From the NCBI GenBank assembly GCA_900541785.1, contig UQKY01000002.1:62001-126000 (forward strand): DNA of 64,000 nt, written 5' to 3'. Position 1 is the stretch's first letter, and each line of letters opens with the position of its first letter. Both the position numbers and the translations under genes were made by a program. Source of the DNA: an uncultured Collinsella sp. (GTDB lineage Bacteria; Actinomycetota; Coriobacteriia; Coriobacteriales; Coriobacteriaceae). Shown in pieces: positions 29,137 to 37,188 of the stretch. Under the pieces are notes generated by a model. It worked only from the letters and a program-made list of their open reading frames with translations. It did no database searches and had not been told where the DNA came from.

Positions 29137-31206
29137 CTATCGAACCGAAGAATCGCCCGAGGCCGAAGAGGTATCGGGCTCGTCATAAATCACGCCGAGC
29201 ACGTCGCGCACGACATGCATCGCGGTATCTGAGCCACCGCCGCCCTGCTCCAGTACAGTAGCGATGACATACTTGGGATCATCGGCCGGTGCATAGGCGC
29301 AGAACCACGCGTATTCGTCCTCGCCGCTTTTCTCGCCCGTGCCCGACTTGCCGTATACCTGCGGCGTCAGGGTGCCAAAGTGAGCCGCCAGGGACGTCGA
29401 TGCCGTGTAAATCACGTCGTGCATGCCGTTGCGAACAAGAGCCAAATCCGAATCGCTGTTGATCTTGGCCTCCAGGCGCTTCTTCTTGCCCTTGCCGTTG
29501 TACTTATAGGCATCGCCGTCGCCATCGCGCGACACGGCAGACAAAAACACGTGAGGCACGTACTGTTTGCCGCCGTTGGCAAGACCCATATAGGCACACG
29601 CCATCTGCAGGGGCGTCACCAGAATGTCGCCCTGACCGATGGCAATGTTGGTCATATCGCCGGCATTCCACTTGCGGTCCTCGGCAGAGGCGTCGGTGAA
29701 GTACGACTCTTTCCACTCGGCATCGGGAATACGGCCCGCGCCCTCACTCGGCAGATCGATACCGCAGGTTTTGCCTAGACCCCAGCGACGAAAGACCTCC
29801 TGCAGGCCCTCGGGATGTTGCTCGTCATAAAAGAACGCCTTGCCCATGTCGTAGAAGACAGGATCGCACGAGTTGGCGATACCCGACTGCAGCGTCATGG
29901 TGCCGTGGCCAGACGTCAGCCAGCAGCGCTTGCCCCAAGCCTTGCCCAGGCCCGTCCAATAGCCCGTGCAGTTGGTTGTCTGCGTTGAAGTGTAGGTTCC
30001 AAACTCAAGACCGGCCAGCGCCGAGAGCGGCTTAATGGTCGAGGCCGACATGTACTGTCCGCTAATGGCGCGGTTGAGCAGCGGGTGCGAACCCTTGTCA
30101 TCATTGAGCTCGGTCCACACGTCATTTGAGACGCCGCCGATAAAGACGGACGGATCGAACTTGGGCTGGCTCGCCATGCCCAGGATCTCGCCATTGTTGG
30201 GATCGAGACACACCACAGCGCCGTTGCCGGCATTGCTGTAGCCAGTGGTCTTGGCAAGCTCGATAGCGCTCGCCAGTGCCGTCTCACAGGCCTGTTGGAT
30301 CTTAAGGTCGAGCGTGAGCTTAATGTCGGAGCCGGCCTTCGCGGGCACGGCGCCGGCCTGACCGGTCACATTGCCCGAGGCATCGACCTTGACGGTCTGC
30401 TCGCCACGAATACCTTGCAGCAGGTTTTCGTAGTAGCTCTCAACGCCCGCCTGGCCCACGATATCGCCCGACTGGTACGTAATCTTGCCAGCAGAAGCAT
30501 CATCATCGCCAGAGGTTTTCTTATTCTGGGCCTCGAGCTGCTCGGAGGTAATGGTGCCGGTATAGCCCAAGATATGGCATGCCGTCTCGCCGTATGGATA
30601 CTGGCGTTCGGTACGCTCGGCAATCTTGACGCCCGGGAACTCGCCGGCGTGTTCCTTGATATAGGCAACCGTGGAGCGACGGACGTCCGTCGCGATGGTA
30701 TGCAGGCTCTGAGCGCCCTCTGTATTGTCCTGAATATTGCGAAGGACCGCCACATAAGGCATTCCAAGCACGTTGGCAAGATGGCGAACCAGAACCTCAT
30801 CCTCGGCAAGGTCGCGGTAGGCCACGACAGCAAGTGAGGGACGGTTCTGGACAAGCGCCACGCCATTGCGGTCGAGGATGCGGCCGCGCACAGCGGGTGT
30901 GGTAACGGTGCGAGTCTGATTACTATTGGCCTGCTTCTCGTAATAGTCCGACGAGACCATCTGCATGCCCCACAGCTTGACGGCAAGCGCCGCAAACATC
31001 GCGCCCACACCCGTGGTGAGGATGGAAAAACGGCCCTTAAAGGCGGTCGCCGCGGTATTGCCCTCGCCCTCGGTGGCGCGCGGGGCCGTTCCATGCTGCG
31101 TATCGTAGGTAAAACGGGAATCGCCGCGACGCATGATGACCAGCGCGACCACGATGGCCACAACCAGCACGATACCGGCGATAATAACCGTCAACTGGGA
31201 AGACAT
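29137..31206 (-). CDS. mrdA: Penicillin-binding protein 2 (class B transpeptidase)
   Basis: This 689-residue class B PBP has a first membrane helix (LTVIIAGIVLVVAIVVALVI) and a second hydrophobic stretch near residues 60-80, before the dimerisation domain (RGRILDRNGVALVQNRPSL). The transpeptidase domain has the SxxK motif in MSASTIKPLSALAG, the SxD/N region SGIANSCDPVFYDMG and the KSGTGEKSGEDEYAWF box. Two N-terminal hydrophobic segments are unusual compared with the single anchor of PBP2. Context between mreD and rodA supports an elongation role. Confidence 0.94.
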   Translation of the reverse strand: MSSQLTVIIAGIVLVVAIVVALVIMRRGDSRFTYDTQHGTAPRATEGEGNTAATAFKGRFSILTTGVGAMFAALAVKLWGMQMVSSDYYEKQANSNQTRTVTTPAVRGRILDRNGVALVQNRPSLAVVAYRDLAEDEVLVRHLANVLGMPYVAVLRNIQDNTEGAQSLHTIATDVRRSTVAYIKEHAGEFPGVKIAERTERQYPYGETACHILGYTGTITSEQLEAQNKKTSGDDDASAGKITYQSGDIVGQAGVESYYENLLQGIRGEQTVKVDASGNVTGQAGAVPAKAGSDIKLTLDLKIQQACETALASAIELAKTTGYSNAGNGAVVCLDPNNGEILGMASQPKFDPSVFIGGVSNDVWTELNDDKGSHPLLNRAISGQYMSASTIKPLSALAGLEFGTYTSTQTTNCTGYWTGLGKAWGKRCWLTSGHGTMTLQSGIANSCDPVFYDMGKAFFYDEQHPEGLQEVFRRWGLGKTCGIDLPSEGAGRIPDAEWKESYFTDASAEDRKWNAGDMTNIAIGQGDILVTPLQMACAYMGLANGGKQYVPHVFLSAVSRDGDGDAYKYNGKGKKKRLEAKINSDSDLALVRNGMHDVIYTASTSLAAHFGTLTPQVYGKSGTGEKSGEDEYAWFCAYAPADDPKYVIATVLEQGGGGSDTAMHVVRDVLGVIYDEPDTSSASGDSSVR

Positions 31207-31219
31207 CTACGGGCCTCCC

Positions 31220-31786
31220 CTATTTGAGCTTGCGGGTCTTGGGCTTAAAGCGCATACCCGCCTGGCGTCCGCCACGTGCGGAGAATCCATAGCCGGACTG
31301 CGGCACGACGCCGGACATCAAAAACGGAATGTCAACCAGACCCGTCAGGATCGAGGACGGCAGCGCATGGCCGAAGATCGCCACGACAAAGCTCGTCTCC
31401 AAACCCATAAACAGCAAGATGATGCTGTAGATCACATTAATGACGAGCGCAAAGGCGCCCACAGTGACGCCGCGCGCACTCGGGGTACCGCCCGTCTGAC
31501 CGACGGCGCTGTGCACCAGGGCAAAAGAACCCACGGTCAGCAGGAGCGACATAACGCCCACCGGCACGGCAGCGGACAGGTCATAGAACAAGCCGCTGCA
31601 AAAACCGCACACGACGGCACGGGTCGGGTCGCCCGAGAACACGCTTAGGCACACCAGGATAATCATGAAGTTGACACGACCGCCCGCAATGGAGATCTGC
31701 GGTGCCAGGCCTGCCTGCAGCAGCACGCACACAATGGCGGCGATCACAAACGTGCGGGAGCTCATCCCCTGCTCGTGTAGATCCAT
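31220..31786 (-). CDS. mreD: Rod shape-determining protein MreD
   Basis: This roughly 188-residue membrane protein has five or six hydrophobic segments (TFVIAAIVCVLLQAGLAPQI, NFMIILVCLSVFSG, FALVINVIYSIILLFMGLE). The position between mreC and mrdA identifies it as MreD, since sequence conservation in this family is low. Two ATGs lie 6 bases apart (31792 and 31786). The second has GGGGG at a suitable distance and is preferred. The C-terminal tail is basic. Confidence 0.85.
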   Translation of the reverse strand: MDLHEQGMSSRTFVIAAIVCVLLQAGLAPQISIAGGRVNFMIILVCLSVFSGDPTRAVVCGFCSGLFYDLSAAVPVGVMSLLLTVGSFALVHSAVGQTGGTPSARGVTVGAFALVINVIYSIILLFMGLETSFVVAIFGHALPSSILTGLVDIPFLMSGVVPQSGYGFSARGGRQAGMRFKPKTRKLK

Positions 31787-31797
31787 GGACATGCCCC

Positions 31798-32796
31798 CTA
31801 TTCGCTCGAGCCGGAATCGGCCGTCTCGGACGTGTCGGAACTGTCATCCGAGCCCTCGTCCTTCGTCTTGGTTGCAGCATCGCGCGACGTTCCCTGCGGC
31901 GTGCTGTTGGCCGTGCTCACGTCCTCATCCGAGGCCGACTGTTCGTCGGTCAGCGAGGTGATGACCAGCACTTCCTCGTTGTTCTCGGCCGTGGTCTGGG
32001 CGCGTACCACAATGGTGTAGTACACGTCGTTTGCCGATTTCTCAACCGACGAGACGGTGCCGAGCGGAAGGCCCTTGGGGAACACACCGCCGATGCCCGA
32101 GGTCACGATGATGTCGCCAACCTTAACGTCGGAGTCGACGCTCACGTACTCAAGACGCAGCGTGCCGTCAGCCTGACCCTGCAGCATGCCCTGGGCGCGC
32201 GTGTCCTGCACCATGGCGGATACGCCGGAGTTCTCGTCGCCAATCAGGCGCACGGTGGACGTTTTGGCCGAGACTTCGATGATCTGGCCGATAACACCGG
32301 CAGAACTCGTCACGGGCATGTTGATGGTAAGGCCGTCGGCAGAGCCCTTGTCGATGGTAACGGTCGAGGTCCAGGCATCGCCGGAGGCACCAACGATACG
32401 AGCTGCGGTCGATTTGAGGTTGTAGGTCGATTGCAGCCCGACCAGGCCCTCCAGGCGCTCGGCAGTCTTTTGAGCCTCAGAAAGCTCGGCGACCTTAGAG
32501 GTCAGCTCCTCATTTTGCTTCTTGAGCTCGTCGAGCGTGTCCTGCGACGCCGTTAGGTTAGAGAACACGTTGCCAATCGCATTGAAGGGAGCCGCCACAG
32601 CCGAGCCCACAAAGCGCACCGGAGAGGTAATCGTCGTTACGCCCGAACGCACGGCATGAATCGGCCCTGCCTCGCCCTCGCGGATGTAAAACGTGAGCAG
32701 CAACACCGAAATCAGGCTGAAAACAATCAACGGGCGCATACCCGTTGATTGTCGCTTGGTATTCAGATTTGTGGAGAAACCCGAAGATCGTGCCAA
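31798..32796 (-). CDS. mreC: Rod shape-determining protein MreC
   Basis: This 332-residue MreC links cytoplasmic MreB to the periplasmic wall synthases. It has an N-terminal membrane helix (PLIVFSLISVLLLTFYI), a coiled coil (QDTLDELKKQNEELTSKVAELSE, in part) and a beta-rich domain with VTIDKGSADGLTINMPVTSS and GDIIVTSGIGGVFPKGLPLG. The C-terminal 60 residues are Ser/Thr/Asp-rich and low complexity. TTG 32796 with AGGTGG upstream is the best start. Confidence 0.92.
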   Translation of the reverse strand: MARSSGFSTNLNTKRQSTGMRPLIVFSLISVLLLTFYIREGEAGPIHAVRSGVTTITSPVRFVGSAVAAPFNAIGNVFSNLTASQDTLDELKKQNEELTSKVAELSEAQKTAERLEGLVGLQSTYNLKSTAARIVGASGDAWTSTVTIDKGSADGLTINMPVTSSAGVIGQIIEVSAKTSTVRLIGDENSGVSAMVQDTRAQGMLQGQADGTLRLEYVSVDSDVKVGDIIVTSGIGGVFPKGLPLGTVSSVEKSANDVYYTIVVRAQTTAENNEEVLVITSLTDEQSASDEDVSTANSTPQGTSRDAATKTKDEGSDDSSDTSETADSGSSE

Positions 32797-32817
32797 ATGG
32801 AATCCACCTTTTGGAAA

Positions 32818-33861
32818 TTAAGCATTGGTCTGGACGAAGCCGCCATCAAACGCATTGGCCTCGAGCACGCGGGCACAGCCGTTAACGACGTTATCGAGCG
32901 CCGTGGGGCTGACGTTGACCGAAACACCGGTCTCATCGCGCAGGCGCACGTCGAGACCGCGCAGCAGCGCGCCGCCACCAGTCAGCAAAATGCCGTAGTA
33001 CATAAGGTCCGAGGCAAGATCGGGAGGCGTAGCGTCGAGTGCGTCCTTGACGGCCTTGGCCATCTCGTCGAGCGGCTTGTTGAGCGCGCGACGAATCTCC
33101 TCGCTCTCGATGCGCACGGTCTTGGGCAGACCGGTGATCACGTCGCGGCCGTTGACCTCGACGTCGAGCTCGTCCTTGAGCGGCACGGCGGAACCGACCT
33201 TGATCTTGATGTCCTCTGCCGTACGCTCGCCGATGGCAAGGTTGTAGGCATCGCGAACGTGCGTGAGGATGGCCTGATCGAACTCGTCGCCGGCAATACG
33301 GATGGACTGCGAGACGACGATGCCGCCCATAGCGATAACGGCAACCTCGGTGGTACCGCCACCGATGTCGATGACCATGGAGCCGGTGGGCTCCTCGACA
33401 GGCAGGTCGGCGCCGATAGCAGCAGCCATGGGCTCCTCGATCAGGTAGGCCTGGCGAGCGCCGGCCTGGATCGTGGCCTCAAAGACAGCGCGCTTCTCGA
33501 CCGACGTGACGCCGGAGGGAACGCAGACGACAACACGCGGACGCGGAGTCCACGGATAGCGCTTCTCGGACGCCTTGTCGATAAAGTAGCGAAGCATGGC
33601 CTCGGTAACGTCGAAGTCGGCGATGACGCCGTCCTTCAGGGGACGAACGGCCACAATGTTGCCGGGCGTACGGCCGAGCATGCGCTTTGCCTCGATACCG
33701 ACCGCCAGGATGCGCTCGTCGTTCTTGTCGATGGCGACGACGGAGGGCTCGCGGATGACGATGCCCTTGCCGCGCACGGAGACAAGCGTATTTGCGGTGC
33801 CGAGGTCGATGGCAAGATCGCCCGCATAGCTACCGAAGAACATATCCATCAAAGAAAACAA
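32818..33861 (-). CDS. mreB: Rod shape-determining protein MreB (actin homologue)
   Basis: This 347-residue actin-like ATPase has the phosphate-binding motifs DLAIDLGTANTLV and VIDIGGGTTEVAVIA, and the LTGGGALLRGLD adenosine motif. RVVVCVPSGVTSVEKRAVFEA is typical. The start is TTG 33861 with AGGAG five bases upstream; a downstream ATG would remove conserved residues only slightly. It is the first gene of mreB-mreC-mreD-mrdA-rodA. Confidence 0.97.
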   Translation of the reverse strand: MFSLMDMFFGSYAGDLAIDLGTANTLVSVRGKGIVIREPSVVAIDKNDERILAVGIEAKRMLGRTPGNIVAVRPLKDGVIADFDVTEAMLRYFIDKASEKRYPWTPRPRVVVCVPSGVTSVEKRAVFEATIQAGARQAYLIEEPMAAAIGADLPVEEPTGSMVIDIGGGTTEVAVIAMGGIVVSQSIRIAGDEFDQAILTHVRDAYNLAIGERTAEDIKIKVGSAVPLKDELDVEVNGRDVITGLPKTVRIESEEIRRALNKPLDEMAKAVKDALDATPPDLASDLMYYGILLTGGGALLRGLDVRLRDETGVSVNVSPTALDNVVNGCARVLEANAFDGGFVQTNA

Positions 33862-33921
33862 CGCAACTCCTGATGTGTTGGATGATTGCTGGAAAACTAC
33901 TAGCTCATCATACTAGCGCAA

Positions 33922-33954
33922 GCCCGGCACCTCACTTGCGGTGAAGCGCCGGGC
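33922..33954 (-). terminator. Hairpin between TPR gene and mreB
   Basis: GCCCGGC...GCCGGGC with an internal CTTCAC/GTGAG helix forms a strong stem. The minus-strand 3' flank (TTGCGC) is poor in T, so termination is uncertain. Confidence 0.5.
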
Positions 33955-33976
33955 AAAGCTAAATCCCATAAGGTCA

Positions 33977-35281
33977 CTACTGGTTGTCAGCAGCCGAGAA
34001 ATCCATATCGAGCGAGGAAACGGCCCAGCCGATATGGTTGTCGGAGCGCACGAATTTGACGGTGTACTCCTGCTCGCCGCCCTTGGACAGCGAAGCCTTA
34101 ACCTTGGCGGTCGTCTCGGTCATGGACTGATCCATGCCCTCGACGGACACGGTGGCACCCTGCGGAATCGAGGAGATGATCATCGACTTGGCGTCCTCGG
34201 ACAGGCTCGAGGCCAGGCAAGACTCGGCCTTTGCGGTGTCACCGTCGCCGGCAGCCTGGAACAGATCGGTAACGACAGACTCCTGAGACGGGAAGCCAAA
34301 GCCGCGCGTGTAGGCAAAGCCCAGACCGCCCGCGGCGATCAAGATGAGCAGAAGCAGCACGATGAAGACTTTGAGGCCCGTGTGGCGATGGCGACGACGG
34401 ACCTTGGCCTGCTTACGATCCTGACGGTCCTGCTGGACCATCTCGGACTCGGACAGCGTAAAGAAGCCGGTGTCCGAGGGATCGGGCATAAACTGGCCGG
34501 TCGCGCCCGTAGGATCGAGCGGATCAACGGCAGGAGCGTCCATCGCGGGCGCCGGAGCCGTGGCCATAGCCGTCTGGGCAGACAGCGCGGCAAGCGAATC
34601 GTGCACGCGGGCAAGCTCATCGGCCTGCTCGGAGGTGAGCTGGTAGATGCCATCGGCAGTAGCGGCGTTAAAGGCGTCGAGTGCGTCGGAGGGACGGCCG
34701 GCGGCAGAAAGCGCCTGACCCATGCCGGCATTGAGCGCACGCGTGTCGTCGCGGGGGCCGGCAAAGTCGATAGCCGTGCGGTAGGTCTCCACGGCATCCG
34801 CCGGACGGCCGAGCTTAATGAAGCAACGACCGAGCTCGCCGAGTGCGGCGGCAGGAGCCGGATTGGCGCCGTCGATGGCAGCCTGACGGAAGGCAGTACC
34901 CGCGTTGGCATAGTCGCCCGACTGGAACAGCGCGTTACCCAGGCCCAGATAGGCCTTGAACGGCGTGGCATAGGAAGCATCCTGCGTAGCAGCAGAGAAC
35001 GCCTGGGCGGCCGTCGTGTAGTCGCCCACGGCGGCGAGCGCCTTGCCGCGGTTGGTGAGCAGTGCGCCGCGCTTGCCGTAGGTGCCGTCGTTGAGGGCGG
35101 CGGCATAGGCCTCGGCGGCCTCGGCATACATGCCCAGGTGCATCAAGGCGTTACCACGAAGGTGATCGGCCTCGCCCATAATCTCATCGGGAGTCTTTGC
35201 CGCCCCAAGCATCTGGGCTGCAGCGGAAAAATCACCCGCGCGATAAGCGGCGCGGCCCTGTTGGATCAGCTGGCTATTCAA
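33977..35281 (-). CDS. TPR-repeat membrane protein
   Basis: This 434-residue protein carries at least five tetratricopeptide-like repeats in residues 1-215 (GDFSAAAQMLGAAKTPDE, ALMHLGMYAEAAEAYAAAL, ALAAVGDYTTAAQAFSAAT, ALFQSGDYANAGTAFRQAA, CFIKLGRPADAVETYRTAI). A linker, a basic stretch (RKQAKVRRRHRHTG) and one membrane helix (LKVFIVLLLLILIAAGGLGFAY) follow, then an outer domain of about 110 residues. The TPR part is thus cytoplasmic. The start is TTG 35281 with AAAGGGGAC upstream. Function is unknown; it lies just upstream of the mre operon. Confidence 0.75.
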   Translation of the reverse strand: MNSQLIQQGRAAYRAGDFSAAAQMLGAAKTPDEIMGEADHLRGNALMHLGMYAEAAEAYAAALNDGTYGKRGALLTNRGKALAAVGDYTTAAQAFSAATQDASYATPFKAYLGLGNALFQSGDYANAGTAFRQAAIDGANPAPAAALGELGRCFIKLGRPADAVETYRTAIDFAGPRDDTRALNAGMGQALSAAGRPSDALDAFNAATADGIYQLTSEQADELARVHDSLAALSAQTAMATAPAPAMDAPAVDPLDPTGATGQFMPDPSDTGFFTLSESEMVQQDRQDRKQAKVRRRHRHTGLKVFIVLLLLILIAAGGLGFAYTRGFGFPSQESVVTDLFQAAGDGDTAKAESCLASSLSEDAKSMIISSIPQGATVSVEGMDQSMTETTAKVKASLSKGGEQEYTVKFVRSDNHIGWAVSSLDMDFSAADNQ

Positions 35282-35292
35282 GGAAGTCCCCT

Positions 35293-35835
35293 TTACTCGT
35301 GAACGATCTCGACATGGACGATCTCGTCGCCGGCACGCAGCTGCGAAATCACATCGAGACCCTCGACCGTGGTACCAAAGACGGTGTAACCGGAATCGAG
35401 GTTATGCTGGGCACCCAGGCAGAAGTAGAACTGCGAACCCGCGGAGTCGGGGTCCATGGAGCGTGCCATGGCAAGGGCACCATCGACATGGCTGTTGCGC
35501 GGATTGGTGGCAAACTCGCCCTTGATGCAGTAGCCGGGGCCACCGGTACCGGGCATGCCGTCGGGGCCCTCAAGACCAGCGGCGACGTCGGCGCCGGGCA
35601 TATCGCGGGTATTGGGGTCGCCGCCCTGGATGACAAAACCGGGCACATAGCGATGGAACTTAAGGCCATCATAGAAGCCCATCGTGGAAAGCTCGCAGAA
35701 GTTCGCGACATGAATGGGAGCGCCCTCGCCGTCAAACTTGACCTTGATGGTACCCTTCGACGTCTCGATAACGGCGCACTCGTCGCCGGCAAGCTGATAC
35801 TCGGGCGTGTAGAGCTCTTTCTTAAAACCAAACAT
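35293..35835 (-). CDS. Cyclophilin-type peptidyl-prolyl isomerase
   Basis: This 180-residue cytoplasmic cyclophilin has HVANFCELSTMGFYDGLKFH, FVIQGGDPNTRD and ALAMARSMDPDSAGSQFYFC, all core cyclophilin elements. There is no signal peptide. It follows its own predicted promoter and precedes the TPR gene by 11 bases. Confidence 0.93.
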   Translation of the reverse strand: MFGFKKELYTPEYQLAGDECAVIETSKGTIKVKFDGEGAPIHVANFCELSTMGFYDGLKFHRYVPGFVIQGGDPNTRDMPGADVAAGLEGPDGMPGTGGPGYCIKGEFATNPRNSHVDGALAMARSMDPDSAGSQFYFCLGAQHNLDSGYTVFGTTVEGLDVISQLRAGDEIVHVEIVHE

Positions 35836-35874
35836 GTGGTTCCTTCCTCGTGTGTTTAAAGCATATTTGAACGA

Positions 35875-35904
35875 ATTGTAGCAATAAGCACGGGCTTACA
35901 TCAA
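35875..35904 (-). promoter_or_regulatory. Predicted promoter for cyclophilin-TPR unit
   Basis: Minus strand: -35 TTGATG (35899-35904), 18-base spacer, -10 TACAAT (35875-35880), 40 bases upstream of the start. Confidence 0.6.
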
Positions 35905-35942
35905 TTGCGCACGTAGGTTATGCCGACTATGGCGTACTAATT

Positions 35943-37085
35943 TTAGGAACGCTGCTGCGGCTTCCAGGAGCCCACGTTGGCGTCGTACTGATTCAGCGCG
36001 CTGTTGCCGCCCTGCGCGATGGGCGCCAGGATATCGCTTTGGTGGGAACTCATCGACTCACCATCAGGAATGGCCAGCGAGATGTCCCAGCTCTGGCAGA
36101 TCACGTCGACACGCTCGTACATCCACTCGGCAAGCTGCTTTAAGTGGGCGATGTCGTCCGCATAGACCGTATCGTCCTGATACTTAAGGTTGTTGAGCTC
36201 ATCTTGCGTCTTTTTAATCTGGTCGCGCAGGGCGTAGGCACTCTGCGACAGCTCCTGGCGGGTGGACAGCGGCGTTCGGAGATAGCCGTTGTTAAAGGAA
36301 TCGATGACCTCGCCGATCTGGTCCTCGTCACCGTAGGACACGATGGTCTGATACAGACCGTCGAGCCTGGTATAGAGCTGATCATCGGTGAGCACGGTTT
36401 CTTCCTGGACCACCTCGGCAGAATCGTCCTGCTTGGTATCGTCCTCAGTCGCCTCGCCCTTTTGGCGCGTGGGGAAGGTCGTCTGCGCAGCCTGGCCAAA
36501 CTGGTCGTAGAAGGCAGGCATGACACCCATGGGATCGGCCGTCACGAACCAATAGGCACCGCCGCAAACGACGGCAAGGACCGCGATGACGATGAGCGGC
36601 TTGGGGATATGACGCTTGTGCTTGTGATAGGCGTCCTCGTCGGGATGCACCTTGCGCTTGGGTTTTTGAGCATCGTCATGCAGGGAAACGGGCGTGGGAA
36701 TATCGACCTTGGGGATACCGAAATCCTTATCGAAAGCCGGCAGCACGCAGGTCTCGTTAGGATCGGCGGCGTCCGAAAGAACCGCGGCAGCCGAGGCGGG
36801 CGCATGAGGCACCTCGGTATCGATCTGCTCTTGCGTTAGGCGCGGAAAGCCTGCCGTGCGGCCCGCTGCCAGGTCGGATGCGGCCGCGTCCTCGGAGAGG
36901 ATACCCGGAGCGGGGCGTCCGCATTTGGGGCACGTACGATCATGCGGAGAAAGACGGGCACCGCAGCCCTCACAGAACACGAACTCGGTGTGCTCGGGAC
37001 CATCGCCCGGACCCACATAGGCGTTGCAGTAGGGGCAGAACGAGGCGCCGTCCTCGATAGTCTTAAGGCAATGCGGGCAGATCAC
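35943..37085 (-). CDS. Zinc-ribbon single-pass membrane protein
   Basis: This 380-residue protein opens with two zinc ribbons (CPHCLKTIEDGASFCPYC and CEGCGARLSPHDRTCPKC). A long low-complexity linker, a membrane helix (KPLIVIAVLAVVCGGAYWFV) and an outer helical region of about 170 residues follow. GTG 37085 is chosen because AAGAGGA precedes it and the protein then begins directly at the first ribbon; an open extension to 37115 exists. The architecture resembles other zinc-ribbon-TM proteins of unknown function in Actinomycetota. Confidence 0.75.
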   Translation of the reverse strand: MICPHCLKTIEDGASFCPYCNAYVGPGDGPEHTEFVFCEGCGARLSPHDRTCPKCGRPAPGILSEDAAASDLAAGRTAGFPRLTQEQIDTEVPHAPASAAAVLSDAADPNETCVLPAFDKDFGIPKVDIPTPVSLHDDAQKPKRKVHPDEDAYHKHKRHIPKPLIVIAVLAVVCGGAYWFVTADPMGVMPAFYDQFGQAAQTTFPTRQKGEATEDDTKQDDSAEVVQEETVLTDDQLYTRLDGLYQTIVSYGDEDQIGEVIDSFNNGYLRTPLSTRQELSQSAYALRDQIKKTQDELNNLKYQDDTVYADDIAHLKQLAEWMYERVDVICQSWDISLAIPDGESMSSHQSDILAPIAQGGNSALNQYDANVGSWKPQQRS

Positions 37086-37188
37086 GGCATCCTCTTTTCG
37101 AAGCAATTCAAACAATCGAGGTTAGAGCATAACATCGCCACGGCCCCACAGGAACAAGGCACCAATTCAACATCGCCAGGGCGCGTAG